A program made the position numbers and the translations under genes. The notes beneath the pieces were generated by a model. It did not search any database and was not told the DNA's origin. It saw only the letters and a list, made by a program, of their open reading frames with translations. From contig JAOAUN010000067.1 of the NCBI GenBank assembly GCA_030157545.1, positions 1-64,000 of the forward strand: DNA of 64,000 bases. Reading direction: 5' to 3'. This stretch comes from Burkholderiaceae bacterium. Lineage in GTDB: Bacteria; Pseudomonadota; Gammaproteobacteria; Burkholderiales; Burkholderiaceae_D. Shown here one piece after another: positions 18,706 through 27,210 of this stretch (positions are counted from its first letter, which is position 1; each line of letters opens with the position of its first letter).

Positions 18706-19113
18706 ATGGTCACTAAAAAAAGCACCCCTGCAGTCAAGGCCGTCACAAAAACAGCCGCCAGCAAGTCGGCCGTAAAGCCTGCTGCCAAAAAAACAGCACC
18801 TGTCAAAGCGGCAAAAACTACCGTCAAAAAGACCATTCTCAAAGAATTCGTCAAGCCGGTTGTCAAGCCTGTCAAGACCGACAAGGTGAAAAAACCGAAG
18901 CTGGTTCGTGACAGTTTCACGATGCCGCAATCCGAATATGATGTGCTCGCGCAGGTCAAAAAAGCGTGCATCGCTGCCGGTGTAGAGATCAAGAAAAGTG
19001 AACTGTTGCGTATAGGCGTGGCGCTATTGAAAAATATGGATGCCAAAAAGATAGGCGAAGCAAAAGCCACCCTGCCCGCCCTGAAAGCCGGCCGTCCCAG
19101 CAAGCATAAATAA
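18706..19113 (+). CDS. Histone H1-like tail with ribbon-helix-helix-like C-terminal domain
   Basis: A 135-residue basic protein. Residues 1-65 are almost only Lys, Ala, Val, Thr and Pro, with AAKK/VKPV-type repeats like bacterial histone H1 tails. Residues 68-110 look like a ribbon-helix-helix unit: a strand (RDSFTMP), a helix (EYDVLAQVKKACIAAG) and a second helix (KKSELLRIGVALL), followed by a short basic end. It is probably a dimeric DNA-binding nucleoid protein; the specific role is unknown. It stands alone between ppx and phoX, has a hairpin after it, and the short A/T-rich upstream region includes inverted repeats. Confidence 0.75.
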   Translation: MVTKKSTPAVKAVTKTAASKSAVKPAAKKTAPVKAAKTTVKKTILKEFVKPVVKPVKTDKVKKPKLVRDSFTMPQSEYDVLAQVKKACIAAGVEIKKSELLRIGVALLKNMDAKKIGEAKATLPALKAGRPSKHK

Positions 19114-19127
19114 ACAACATTAAACGG

Positions 19128-19162
19128 TGGGTGCTGTGCATCATTTCATCATGCAGCACCCA
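19128..19162 (+). terminator. Hairpin after the histone-like gene
   Basis: TGGGTGCTG pairs with the inverted CAGCACCCA, with further partial pairing inward, around a loop containing CATTTCAT. It is 14 bp past the stop. No T tract follows, and its last base abuts the Pho-box-like element of phoX. Confidence 0.45.
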
Positions 19163-19196
19163 TTGTCATCACGGATTCATATTCCCGTGCTTTCAT
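19163..19196 (+). promoter_or_regulatory. Pho-box-like promoter of phoX
   Basis: TTGTCAT (19163-19169), spacer CACG, GATTCAT (19174-19180), then exactly 10 bp and a weak -10 TTTCAT (19191-19196). It is the same 7-4-7-10 layout as the other elements. The first half matches 6 of 7 PhoB half-site positions. Confidence 0.6.
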
Positions 19197-19226
19197 CTAA
19201 GCGCATAGCCTTTAACGGAGCCGTTG

Positions 19227-21380
19227 ATGAAAGACCTTCTAACTTCCCTTTCCGCTGAAACCGAGAACTTTTCATCGAATCCGACTTTTGACAGTGTCCT
19301 GACTGCTCGTTTGTCGCGGCGAGCGCTGCTCCAAGGATCACTAGCCGCTGCCGCCGCGCTCTATGTCGGCAGCGCAGCAGAGGCAGCAATTCACCCGCTG
19401 CGGCTTAATTTCAAAGCAGTCGCCAAAAGTCGCGCCGATGTTCTGACATTGGCTGCCGGCTATTCCTGGTCAATGCTGTTGGGAACCGGCGACCCGTTGG
19501 CAGCCGGGATTGCTGACTATGCCAATGACGGCAGCGACACGGCCGAATCGTTCCGTCAGCGCGCCGGCGACCACAATGACGGCATGCATTTTTTCGGGCT
19601 CGGAAAAAACGGCACATGGGATCGCAATGCCTCCGATCGTGGCCTCATCTGCATCAACCATGAATCCATCACCGCCGCGTATCTGCACACGCATGGTCAA
19701 AGCATCACCGCAGGCAAACGGACTTCTGCCGATGAAGTCTTGAAGGAAATGCTCGCCCATGGCGTGAGCGTTGCGGAAGTGCGGCGTGTCGGCAAACGCT
19801 ATGTGCTGCAACGCGACTCGCAGTTGAACCGGCGCATACACAGCTTCACCGACATGGAAATCAGTGGCCCCGCCGCGCGCAGCAGTCAGTTAGTCACCAA
19901 ATATTCACAGACAGGCACCCGTACACGCGGCACGCTGGCCAATTGCGCCAATGGCCATACACCGTGGGGGACTTATCTCACCTGCGAAGAAAACTGGGCC
20001 GGCTTTTTCCGCCGCAGCAGTGCCGACGACAGCCAGCGCAGCGCACGCGAATTGGCCGCCTTCAGGCGCTATGGCATAGCCGGCAAAGGCAAGCACCTTT
20101 GGGCGAGCGTGCAACCCGATACTGCCGACAACCGTTACGGCCGCTGGAACGCGGAGCGCAGCGGCACCTCATCAAACGGCAGCGATGACTACCGCAATGT
20201 CGCCAATACCTACGGCTGGGTCGTTGAGATCGATCCATTCAATCCGAATTCAACCCCTTGCAAACGAACAGCGCTGGGCCGTTTCGCGCATGAAGGCGCG
20301 TGGCCGGGACCGGTAGTGCCCGGGCAGCCCCTGGTCTGGTATATGGGCTGTGACTCGCGCCATGAATACATTTACAAATATGTGTCGAATGCTGTGTGGG
20401 ACGCGGCCGATGCCAGTCGCGGCGCAGCCGCCGGCGACAAATATCTGAATGACGGCACACTGTACGTTGCGCGCTTCAATGCCGACGGTAGCGGCGAGTG
20501 GCTCAAGCTGCAGTTTGGTGAAAACGGCATCACCCGCGAGAACGCGGCATATGCCTTTACTGACCAGGCCGACGTCCTGATCCATGCTCGCCTTGCTGCC
20601 GATGCTGCCGGCGCCACCAAAATGGACAGGCCCGAATGGGGCGCAGTCAATCCGCGCAATGGCGAGGTGTACATGACCCTGACCAATAACCCCTTGCGTG
20701 CACTGGATAAAGTCGATGCATCCAATCCGCGCTACTACAATGACCCGCGCGAAGGTGTTGCGCAAAAGGGCAACGCCAACGGCCATATCATCCGCTGGGC
20801 CGAACAAGACGGCAAAACCAGTGCGACCAGCTTTAAGTGGGATGTATTCCTGTTCGCCGCGCGTGCCAGCGCATCCGGCGAGAACATTAACCTATCGGGC
20901 CTGACTGCTGACAATGATTTTTCCAGCCCGGACGGCTTGTGGTTTGCGCGCAGCGGCTTGTTATGGATAGAAACCGACGACAGTGCCTATACCGATGTCA
21001 GCAACTGCATGCTGCTGGCCGCCGTGCCGGGACGGGTTGGCGATGGTCATAGCAAAACCATCGTCAACACTGACGGCGATCAGCAAAGCCAAGTCATGAC
21101 GCATATTGGCGCCAAACCCGACGAGAGTCATTTGCGGCGTTTCATGGTGGGGCCGGTTGATTGCGAAATTACTGGACTGGCCGAGTCACCGGATGGTCGT
21201 GCACTGTTCGTCAACATCCAGCATCCGGGGGAAACGACTGAGGTCAAGAGTTTTTCCATAGAAGATCCGACGACTTATCCCAGCCACTGGCCAGCGGGTG
21301 GCTTGTCGCGTCCGCGCTCGGCCACTATCGTGATCACGCGCGACGATGGCGGGATGATCGGGGCGGATTTACTGCACTAA
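19227..21380 (+). CDS. phoX: PhoX-family alkaline phosphatase, Tat-exported
   Basis: PhoX enzymes are Ca/Fe-dependent periplasmic or secreted phosphomonoesterases that release phosphate from organic esters. This 717-residue protein has a twin-arginine signal (LSRRALLQGS, Arg31-Arg32, then an Ala-rich hydrophobic stretch to about 53). The PhoX/DUF839 body shows INHESI near 140, TCEENWAGFF near 255, and FSSPDGLWF near 570. I start at the ATG at 19227 because AACGGAG lies 7 bp upstream, rather than at the TTG immediately before. The upstream Pho-box-like element agrees with phosphate-starvation control. Confidence 0.9.
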   Translation: MKDLLTSLSAETENFSSNPTFDSVLTARLSRRALLQGSLAAAAALYVGSAAEAAIHPLRLNFKAVAKSRADVLTLAAGYSWSMLLGTGDPLAAGIADYANDGSDTAESFRQRAGDHNDGMHFFGLGKNGTWDRNASDRGLICINHESITAAYLHTHGQSITAGKRTSADEVLKEMLAHGVSVAEVRRVGKRYVLQRDSQLNRRIHSFTDMEISGPAARSSQLVTKYSQTGTRTRGTLANCANGHTPWGTYLTCEENWAGFFRRSSADDSQRSARELAAFRRYGIAGKGKHLWASVQPDTADNRYGRWNAERSGTSSNGSDDYRNVANTYGWVVEIDPFNPNSTPCKRTALGRFAHEGAWPGPVVPGQPLVWYMGCDSRHEYIYKYVSNAVWDAADASRGAAAGDKYLNDGTLYVARFNADGSGEWLKLQFGENGITRENAAYAFTDQADVLIHARLAADAAGATKMDRPEWGAVNPRNGEVYMTLTNNPLRALDKVDASNPRYYNDPREGVAQKGNANGHIIRWAEQDGKTSATSFKWDVFLFAARASASGENINLSGLTADNDFSSPDGLWFARSGLLWIETDDSAYTDVSNCMLLAAVPGRVGDGHSKTIVNTDGDQQSQVMTHIGAKPDESHLRRFMVGPVDCEITGLAESPDGRALFVNIQHPGETTEVKSFSIEDPTTYPSHWPAGGLSRPRSATIVITRDDGGMIGADLLH

Positions 21381-21408
21381 AAAAAAGAAGCATGAACGTC
21401 ACCCCCCC

Positions 21409-21464
21409 CTGTCATCAAACGGAAACCTAACCGTCATCGTCCTGCAGCATCTGCAAGGTAATCT
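21409..21464 (+). promoter_or_regulatory. Tandem Pho-box-like promoter of the lipid-remodelling operon
   Basis: Four 7-mers start at 21409, 21420, 21431 and 21442, an exact 11-bp period: CTGTCAT (perfect half-site), CGGAAAC, CCGTCAT and CTGCAGC. The last ends 10 bp before a possible -10 TAATCT (21459-21464). Two PhoB units in phase is a known arrangement at strong Pho promoters. The second and fourth repeats are weak. Confidence 0.6.
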
Positions 21465-21492
21465 CGCTTCATCACAACAGCGAGGATGCCCA

Positions 21493-22260
21493 ATGCGCCT
21501 GATGACCTTCGCGGAAGACGCTTCCCCGAATTTTTCAAAACTAAGTCTGAGCCTTGCCACCACACCAAAGGAAGTGCGCGAAGTCCAGCGTTTGCGTTAT
21601 AAAGTCTTTGTCGAAGCGATGGGACTATCGGCCCTGGCCAATGCAGACGGTCTGGATCAGGATGAATTCGATGCATACTGCGACCACCTGATCGTACGCG
21701 ATACCCGTAGCCTGAAAGTTGTCGGCACTTACCGTATCTTGTCGCCAGGCGCGATTGAAAAAACTGGCGGCTTCTATTCCGAGAAAGAATTTGACCTGAG
21801 CCGCCTGTCGAACCTACGCAAGCGCATCACCGAAGCAGGCCGTGCCTGCATTCACCCCGACTATCGCAGCGGCGGCGTCATTATGATGCTGTGGGCCGGG
21901 ATTGCAGCCTGCATGCGCAAGGAAAAAACCGAATACCTGATTGGCTGCGCCAGCGTCAGCCTGGCTGATGGCGGCAACACCATCAACAGCCTGTTCCGCA
22001 AAATGGCAGCAGACCATCTTGCGCCGAATGAATATCGCGTCATCCCTCATCTGCCTTTCCCGCTGCATGAAGATGCAATCAGCGGTAACTATCCGACACC
22101 GCCACTCATCAAAGGCTATCTGCGCAGCGGCGCATGGATAGGCGGCGAACCGGCCTGGGATCCTGATTTTCATAGCGCGGACTTGTTCATGATGCTGCCG
22201 CTGGCACGCCTTGAAAGCCGCTACGCACGGCATTATTTGAAAGAGTCGGAGTCAGTATGA
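21493..22260 (+). CDS. OlsB-like GNAT N-acyltransferase
   Basis: A 255-residue GNAT-fold acyltransferase of the family that contains OlsB, which transfers a 3-hydroxyacyl group from acyl-ACP to ornithine to make lyso-ornithine lipid. Family features are VQRLRYKVFVEAMG near 37, DQDEFDAYCDHLIVRD, VGTYRILSP, ITEAGRACIHPDYRSG near 115, and LIGCASVS. Related proteins acting on other substrates exist, so the product is not certain. No olsA partner is visible in the window. It is the first gene of a four-gene operon with phosphorus-sparing lipid genes; its stop overlaps the next start (ATGA). Confidence 0.7.
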   Translation: MRLMTFAEDASPNFSKLSLSLATTPKEVREVQRLRYKVFVEAMGLSALANADGLDQDEFDAYCDHLIVRDTRSLKVVGTYRILSPGAIEKTGGFYSEKEFDLSRLSNLRKRITEAGRACIHPDYRSGGVIMMLWAGIAACMRKEKTEYLIGCASVSLADGGNTINSLFRKMAADHLAPNEYRVIPHLPFPLHEDAISGNYPTPPLIKGYLRSGAWIGGEPAWDPDFHSADLFMMLPLARLESRYARHYLKESESV

Positions 22261-23138
22261 AGTCGCGCGATGCTTTCATTGACGGCAAATCAATCGGCAA
22301 GCCTGCGCATAAAAAGCACAAGCCACTGCACTTCAGGACTATCTGGATTTCAGATGTACACCTTGGCACCAGCGGCTGCCAGGCCAAGCGCCTGCTGGAA
22401 TTCCTGAAGGCGACTGAATCCGACAAGCTCTATCTGGTCGGTGACATTGTTGATGGCTGGCAGTTGAAGCGCCGCTGGTATTGGCACCAGACCCACAACG
22501 ACGTAGTGCAACTGGTGATGAAAAAAGCCAAGAAAGGCACCAAGGTTATTTTCGTGCCGGGCAATCATGATGAGTCAGTGCGCCAGTTCATTGGCCTTGA
22601 TTTCGGCGGTATCAAGATCCGTGACGAACTGATACATACCACGGCCAACGGCAAGCGCTTGCTGGTCTTGCATGGCGATCGCTTCGACGGCATCATCGCC
22701 TGCGCCAAGTGGCTGGCCTATCTGGGCGATTCAGCATACACAATGATCCTGAAGTTCAATAACATTTACAACGCATGGCGCGCACGTGCCGGCTTGCCGT
22801 ACTGGTCACTGTCACAATACCTGAAGCTGAAAGTCAAAAATGCCGTCAGCTACATCACGTCGTTTGAAGATGCACTTGCCGCCGAAGCACGCAAGCAGAA
22901 TCTGGATGGCGTCATCTGCGGCCATATCCACAAGCCGGAAATTCGCGACATAGGCGGCGTCCTGTACTGCAATGATGGTGACTGGGTAGAGAGTCTTTCT
23001 GCACTGGTAGAAGATGCCTGCGGCGAACTGCGGCTAGTCTACTGGCAAGAGATCATGCTGCTGTGGGAGCAGGCGCAGTTTGCCGCAGATTCCTCAATCG
23101 ATGCCGTGGTTGAAGCCTTGTCGCCGGTGCCTGCTTGA
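22257..23138 (+). CDS. Metallophosphoesterase, probable PlcP-type phospholipase C
   Basis: A 293-residue calcineurin-like phosphoesterase with all metal-binding blocks: ISDVHLG (Asp33, His35), GDIVDGW (Asp63), GNHDE (103-106), LHGD (His139) and GHIHKPE (His223, His225). It is distantly related to LpxH. The PlcP phospholipase C known from Sinorhizobium meliloti and marine bacteria belongs to this superfamily; it degrades phospholipids to diacylglycerol under phosphate starvation and is often coded beside a diacylglycerol glycosyltransferase, as here. That context, not sequence alone, favours PlcP over a UDP-diacylglucosamine hydrolase. It overlaps both neighbours by 4 bp. Confidence 0.72.
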   Translation: MKSRDAFIDGKSIGKPAHKKHKPLHFRTIWISDVHLGTSGCQAKRLLEFLKATESDKLYLVGDIVDGWQLKRRWYWHQTHNDVVQLVMKKAKKGTKVIFVPGNHDESVRQFIGLDFGGIKIRDELIHTTANGKRLLVLHGDRFDGIIACAKWLAYLGDSAYTMILKFNNIYNAWRARAGLPYWSLSQYLKLKVKNAVSYITSFEDALAAEARKQNLDGVICGHIHKPEIRDIGGVLYCNDGDWVESLSALVEDACGELRLVYWQEIMLLWEQAQFAADSSIDAVVEALSPVPA

Positions 23139-24277
23139 AGCCGTCTCGCCTGCTTCTGTTAAGCGTTTCTGCCGGCAGCGGCCATGTGCGTGCTGCAGAC
23201 GCCATTCATGCGTACGCAACATTGGGTTACCCGCAGCTTGAAGTCCGGCATCAGGACCTGATGCAGTTGGTGCCGCGCATATTTCGACAAATCTACACCG
23301 ACTTTTACCTGACCTTAGCCAGCCGATTTCCTCAAGCATGGGGCTGGCTATATCGACGAACTGATCACGCACCGAGTGGCGGCTGGCTGGATGCTGTGCG
23401 ACGCCTGTTACAAAATATCTGTACGCGTCAGCTGATGCAGGAAATCGACAGCTTCGCACCGGACGCCATAGTCTGCACACATTTCCTGCCGGCTGAATTG
23501 CTGACCGCTGCAAAACGCAAGGGCCGCATCACCTGCCCCATCTGGGTTCAAGTCACTGACTTTGATTTGCATCGGATGTGGGTTCACGACGGCGTCAGCG
23601 GTTATTTTGTCGCCAATGACGAGCTGGCATTTCGTCTGCAAGCGTACGGCGTGGATGCCGGGCGCATTCATATTACCGGCATACCAGTCGTGCCGGCATT
23701 CAGTACCCACCCGGACCGGCAAACATGTGCCCGCCAATTCGGCCTGAAACCGCATGCGCCAACCGTTCTGGTGATGGGTGGTGGCGCCGGCATAGGCGAC
23801 ATGGACCTGCTGGCAGCACAGTTGCTACAGTCTGAGCAGCATGTGCAGCTCATAGTCATGGCCGGAAAAAATGGCACCGCGCTGGCTGCGCTGGATTCCC
23901 TCCGGCAGCGTTATCCATCACGGCTGCTGGCAATGGGCTTTACCGATCAGGTGCCCGCGCTCATGGCATGTGCCGACATTGCCATTACCAAGCCGGGTGG
24001 ATTGAGTACGTCCGAATGTCTGGTGATGGGTTTGCCCATGGTGTTGATCAATCCGATACCGGGGCAGGAAGAACGTAACGCCGATTTTCTATTACAAGAA
24101 GGCGTGGCATTGCGCGCCGACGATCCGGTGATCTTGCGCTTCCGCTTGCAATCTTTGCTGGCTGATCCGCAAGGACTTGCACGCATGCGTGAGCGTGCAC
24201 TGGCATTGGCCAGACCCGACGCTGCCAGCATGTTGCTTCAGCAAGTCAACCATCCTGCAGACAGGCAAGCTGCATGA
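23135..24277 (+). CDS. MGDG-synthase-like diacylglycerol glycosyltransferase
   Basis: A 380-residue family 28 type glycosyltransferase. The N-terminal MGDG-synthase domain has the signature SAGSGHVRAA (residues 12-21) and VCTHFLPAEL. The C-terminal nucleotide-sugar domain has VMGGGAGIGDM and the KPGGLSTSECLVMGLP/PIPGQEERNADFL block. Such enzymes add glucose or galactose to diacylglycerol. With a PlcP-like gene upstream supplying diacylglycerol, it would replace phospholipid by glycolipid when phosphate is short. The start is the ATG that directly follows the ATGA-type overlap; it overlaps the next gene by 4 bp. Confidence 0.82.
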   Translation: MKPSRLLLLSVSAGSGHVRAADAIHAYATLGYPQLEVRHQDLMQLVPRIFRQIYTDFYLTLASRFPQAWGWLYRRTDHAPSGGWLDAVRRLLQNICTRQLMQEIDSFAPDAIVCTHFLPAELLTAAKRKGRITCPIWVQVTDFDLHRMWVHDGVSGYFVANDELAFRLQAYGVDAGRIHITGIPVVPAFSTHPDRQTCARQFGLKPHAPTVLVMGGGAGIGDMDLLAAQLLQSEQHVQLIVMAGKNGTALAALDSLRQRYPSRLLAMGFTDQVPALMACADIAITKPGGLSTSECLVMGLPMVLINPIPGQEERNADFLLQEGVALRADDPVILRFRLQSLLADPQGLARMRERALALARPDAASMLLQQVNHPADRQAA

Positions 24278-24735
24278 TCTATCCACTATTGTTCTTGCTC
24301 TTATTTGTACTTGCGCTGGCTTTCTTTTTTGCGAAACTTGAAATTGCGATTGAAGGTGACGCCGGCTGGGCCACCAGCCTGCCAACCTGGCGCATTGAAA
24401 ACCACTGGGCCCTGGACTGGTTCTGGGGTGGTCGCGCCATGACGGGTTACCACGCGTGGGCATTCTCGCTGGTCGCCCTATTCTTTCATTTGCCACTGGT
24501 GTTTGGCGGCACGCTGTCATGGTCTCTTGAATGGCGCGCGCTTGGCTCGAACATGCTGTTCTGGGTGGCGGAAGATTTTTTGTGGTTTGTACTGAACCCT
24601 GCGTTCGGGCTGCGGCGTTTTTCAAAGCTGCACGTGAGCTGGCACAAGAACTGGGTGTTTGGCGCACCGGTTGAGTACTGGATATTTCTACCGGTGGGGT
24701 TGGCGTTAATCTGGGTTTCTTATTTTCCGGCTTGA
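24274..24735 (+). CDS. Unknown membrane protein of the lipid-remodelling operon
   Basis: A 153-residue integral membrane protein that I cannot assign to a family. Membrane segments lie near 2-22, 62-81, 92-112 and 130-150. It is rich in Trp and Phe, with conserved-looking clusters ENHWALDWFWGG, VAEDFLWFVLNP and KLHVSWHKNW. Several His and acidic residues sit at membrane borders, which could bind a metal or a lipid head group. Its start overlaps the glycosyltransferase stop (ATGA), so it is translationally coupled to glycolipid synthesis and is a good candidate for a lipid-modifying or lipid-moving partner. This role is inference. Confidence 0.8.
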   Translation: MIYPLLFLLLFVLALAFFFAKLEIAIEGDAGWATSLPTWRIENHWALDWFWGGRAMTGYHAWAFSLVALFFHLPLVFGGTLSWSLEWRALGSNMLFWVAEDFLWFVLNPAFGLRRFSKLHVSWHKNWVFGAPVEYWIFLPVGLALIWVSYFPA

Positions 24736-24759
24736 TATGGCGAAGCTTCTGCCTTGAAA

Positions 24760-24778
24760 GACGCTGGGATCCAGCGTC
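24760..24778. repeat. Intergenic palindromic repeat, shortened copy
   Basis: GACGCTGGGATCCAGCGTC is a perfect 19-bp palindrome made of the two ends of the element seen at 5614-5670 and 50676-50723, with the middle missing. It sits between two convergent genes and could terminate both. Confidence 0.6.
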
Positions 24779-24795
24779 TCAAATCAAACACTGCA

Positions 24796-26274
24796 TCAGG
24801 AACCAAAGCGGTAGCTCTCCACCGCCACTGATTTCATCTTCCACCAATAGCTGAACGTAAACCCCGGCCACAGCGTGACGTTGCGTCCGTTGGCGTCAAA
24901 ATACCAGCTCTTGCAGCCGCCGCCCCAGACCGTGCCGCGCATGTTCGCTTCCAGCCCGGCGTTGAATTCACGCTGCGCTTGCGGCAGGCATTCCATCGTC
25001 GCGCTGCGACGCTTGCGCAAAATTTTCAGGCATTTGATCACGTAATTAATCTGCGACTCGATCATGAACACAATCGAATTATGCCCAAGTCCCGTGTTCG
25101 GCCCCAGCAGCATGAACAGATTCGGATAACCTGCAACCGTAGTGCCGTAATAGGCTTCAATGCCGCGACTGGTCCAGACGTCATTGATATCAACGCCATT
25201 GCGGCCAAAAATACGCAGCGGAGAAAACACATCGGTGGCGCGAAAGCCGGTACCGTAAATAATCACATCGACCGGCTGCTCCACGCCATTGATGACAATC
25301 CCGCGCTCAGTGACTTCCGTCATCTGGTGGCTGTCATGCAAGCTAACGTTTGGCTGCGACAGCGCTGGCAAATAATTATTCGACAGCAGAATGCGCTTGC
25401 AACCCAGCTCGTAATCGGGCGTGAGCTTTGCGCGCAACGCCGGATCAGGCACACGCCGCTTCAGATAACTGAGCGCAAAGCCTTTGACCTTGGTCATCAG
25501 TTTCGGGTTCACGGTAAAGCCGAGCGCGAGCATTTCCTGTCGCCAGTAGATCAGGTTGCGAAACAGGCGCATGTAGCCGGGCACCCATTTCATCATCCAG
25601 TGCTCGGTGCGGCTGATGGGTCTGTCATTTTTCGGCAAAATCCAGGGTGGCGTTCGCTGCAGCAGATGCAGCTGGCCGACTGTTTTTTGCAGTTCAGGCA
25701 CGAACTGGATCGCACTCGCGCCGGTGCCGATGACTGCCACGCGCTTGCCGGTTAAATCAACACTGTGGTCCCACTGCGCAGAATGAAATGCAGAGCCGGC
25801 AAAGCGCTCGATACCGGGCAGTTTAGGAATCGCCGGTCGGCTCAAGCCACCCATTGCAGTGACCAACACACTGGCAGTCAAGGTGTCGCCACTGACGGTG
25901 GTGATCTCCCACCAGTTATTGCTTTCATCGAATCGCGCTTCCGACATAGCGGCATTGAAGCGAATGCGCGAACGCACATCATACTTGTCGGCGCAACGCT
26001 TCAGGTAAGTCAGCAATTCTGACTGCTGCGGATACATGCGGCTCCAGCTTGATTGGCGTTCGAAAGAAAAAGAATACAAATGCGAAGGCACGTCGCACGC
26101 GCAACCCGGATAAGTATTGTCACGCCAGGTGCCGCCCACTTCGGCGTCTTTTTCGAGCACGAGAAAATCCTTGCGACCTTCCTGCATCAAGCGTATCGCC
26201 ATGCCAAGACCACCGAAGCCGCTGCCGATAATGACAACGCCGAAATCGGGACTTTTTACTTTATTTGCTTTCAT
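24796..26274 (-). CDS. Flavin-containing Baeyer-Villiger-type monooxygenase
   Basis: A 492-residue FAD/NADPH enzyme that would insert oxygen into a ketone to give an ester or lactone. It has two dinucleotide folds, VVIIGSGFGGLG (14-25) and VAVIGTGASA (179-188). Between them lies the Baeyer-Villiger fingerprint, with Phe158, Gly160, His164 and Trp168 in the expected positions. GGTWRDNTYPGCACD near 47-61 is also typical. It is last in an operon with an HSL-type esterase and an SDR, so a sequence of alcohol to ketone to ester to hydrolysis products is plausible. The substrate is unknown. Confidence 0.92.
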   Translation of the reverse strand: MKANKVKSPDFGVVIIGSGFGGLGMAIRLMQEGRKDFLVLEKDAEVGGTWRDNTYPGCACDVPSHLYSFSFERQSSWSRMYPQQSELLTYLKRCADKYDVRSRIRFNAAMSEARFDESNNWWEITTVSGDTLTASVLVTAMGGLSRPAIPKLPGIERFAGSAFHSAQWDHSVDLTGKRVAVIGTGASAIQFVPELQKTVGQLHLLQRTPPWILPKNDRPISRTEHWMMKWVPGYMRLFRNLIYWRQEMLALGFTVNPKLMTKVKGFALSYLKRRVPDPALRAKLTPDYELGCKRILLSNNYLPALSQPNVSLHDSHQMTEVTERGIVINGVEQPVDVIIYGTGFRATDVFSPLRIFGRNGVDINDVWTSRGIEAYYGTTVAGYPNLFMLLGPNTGLGHNSIVFMIESQINYVIKCLKILRKRRSATMECLPQAQREFNAGLEANMRGTVWGGGCKSWYFDANGRNVTLWPGFTFSYWWKMKSVAVESYRFGS

Positions 26275-27197
26275 TTTACGAACCCTGAATCAAATGAGCT
26301 GGCCGCATCGGCCTGCGTATGAAGAAAGGCTGCAGCCTGTTCCAGCGATTGCTGTGCTTCGGGTATCGCCTTGCGGAACAGTTGCCACACGTGCGGCACC
26401 ACCGGCCACACCTGCAAGGACACAGCCGTGCCGGCGTCCTGCGCACTTTGCGCAAAACGGCGCGCATCGTCGAGCAGGGTTTCATCGGCGCCGACATGAA
26501 TCAGCAGCGGCGGCAAGTTGTCGAGTTTGCCGAACAAGGGCGAAGCCATTGGGTCGCGCGGATTAGCGTCGGCCAGATACGCGTCAACGACGCGCTGAAA
26601 ACCCTCGGGGTGGAACATGGCACAGCGCGATGCATTGAAAGCCATGGAATCGCCACTGAGCGTCAAATCGACGAACGGAGAAAACAGCGCCACACCAGCC
26701 GGCATCGGCGCGCCCTCATTTTTCAAAGCCAGCAGCAGAGACGCAGACAGGCCGCCGCCCGCCGAATCGCCGGCCACTACAATGCGACGCTCGTCAGCGA
26801 CGATTGCGCGCACGGCATGATAAGCCTGTTGGGCATCATTCAAGCCAGCCGGAAACGGATGCTCGGGCGACTTCCTGTAGTCAGGCACAAAAACTTCAAA
26901 GCCCATACGGGCAAAGGTCGTTGTAATGGGGCGGTGCGTGAGAGGGGAACAGGCAAAGAAACCGCCGCCATGCAGATAGAGCAAAGGGGTACGTGGCGTG
27001 GTGCCCGCTTTGACGATGCGTTCGCCAGCCACACCATTGACATGCCAGGCCTGAATGTCGAGGCCGCGATGTATGCGTGGCCTCGCTCCCGAACCCATTA
27101 GCGCGCGCGCATCCTGCAGGGTTTTGAGTTTGGCAAGGCGGCGCTTGAAAGTATGCCGCATCATGAAGCTGAATATATGGGCTTTGAAACTAGCCAT
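26271..27197 (-). CDS. Alpha/beta hydrolase, hormone-sensitive-lipase family
   Basis: A 308-residue esterase or lactonase with the HSL hallmarks: an oxyanion HGGGFF block near 76, the nucleophile elbow GDSAGGG near 145, the acid in GADETLLDDA near 245, and the His in VPHVWQLF near 275. It overlaps the monooxygenase gene by 4 bp and lies 13 bp after the SDR gene. It could cleave the ester or lactone made by the monooxygenase; this is inference from position and chemistry. Confidence 0.88.
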   Translation of the reverse strand: MASFKAHIFSFMMRHTFKRRLAKLKTLQDARALMGSGARPRIHRGLDIQAWHVNGVAGERIVKAGTTPRTPLLYLHGGGFFACSPLTHRPITTTFARMGFEVFVPDYRKSPEHPFPAGLNDAQQAYHAVRAIVADERRIVVAGDSAGGGLSASLLLALKNEGAPMPAGVALFSPFVDLTLSGDSMAFNASRCAMFHPEGFQRVVDAYLADANPRDPMASPLFGKLDNLPPLLIHVGADETLLDDARRFAQSAQDAGTAVSLQVWPVVPHVWQLFRKAIPEAQQSLEQAAAFLHTQADAASSFDSGFVK

Positions 27198-27210
27198 GCT
27201 CTGTTCTCCG

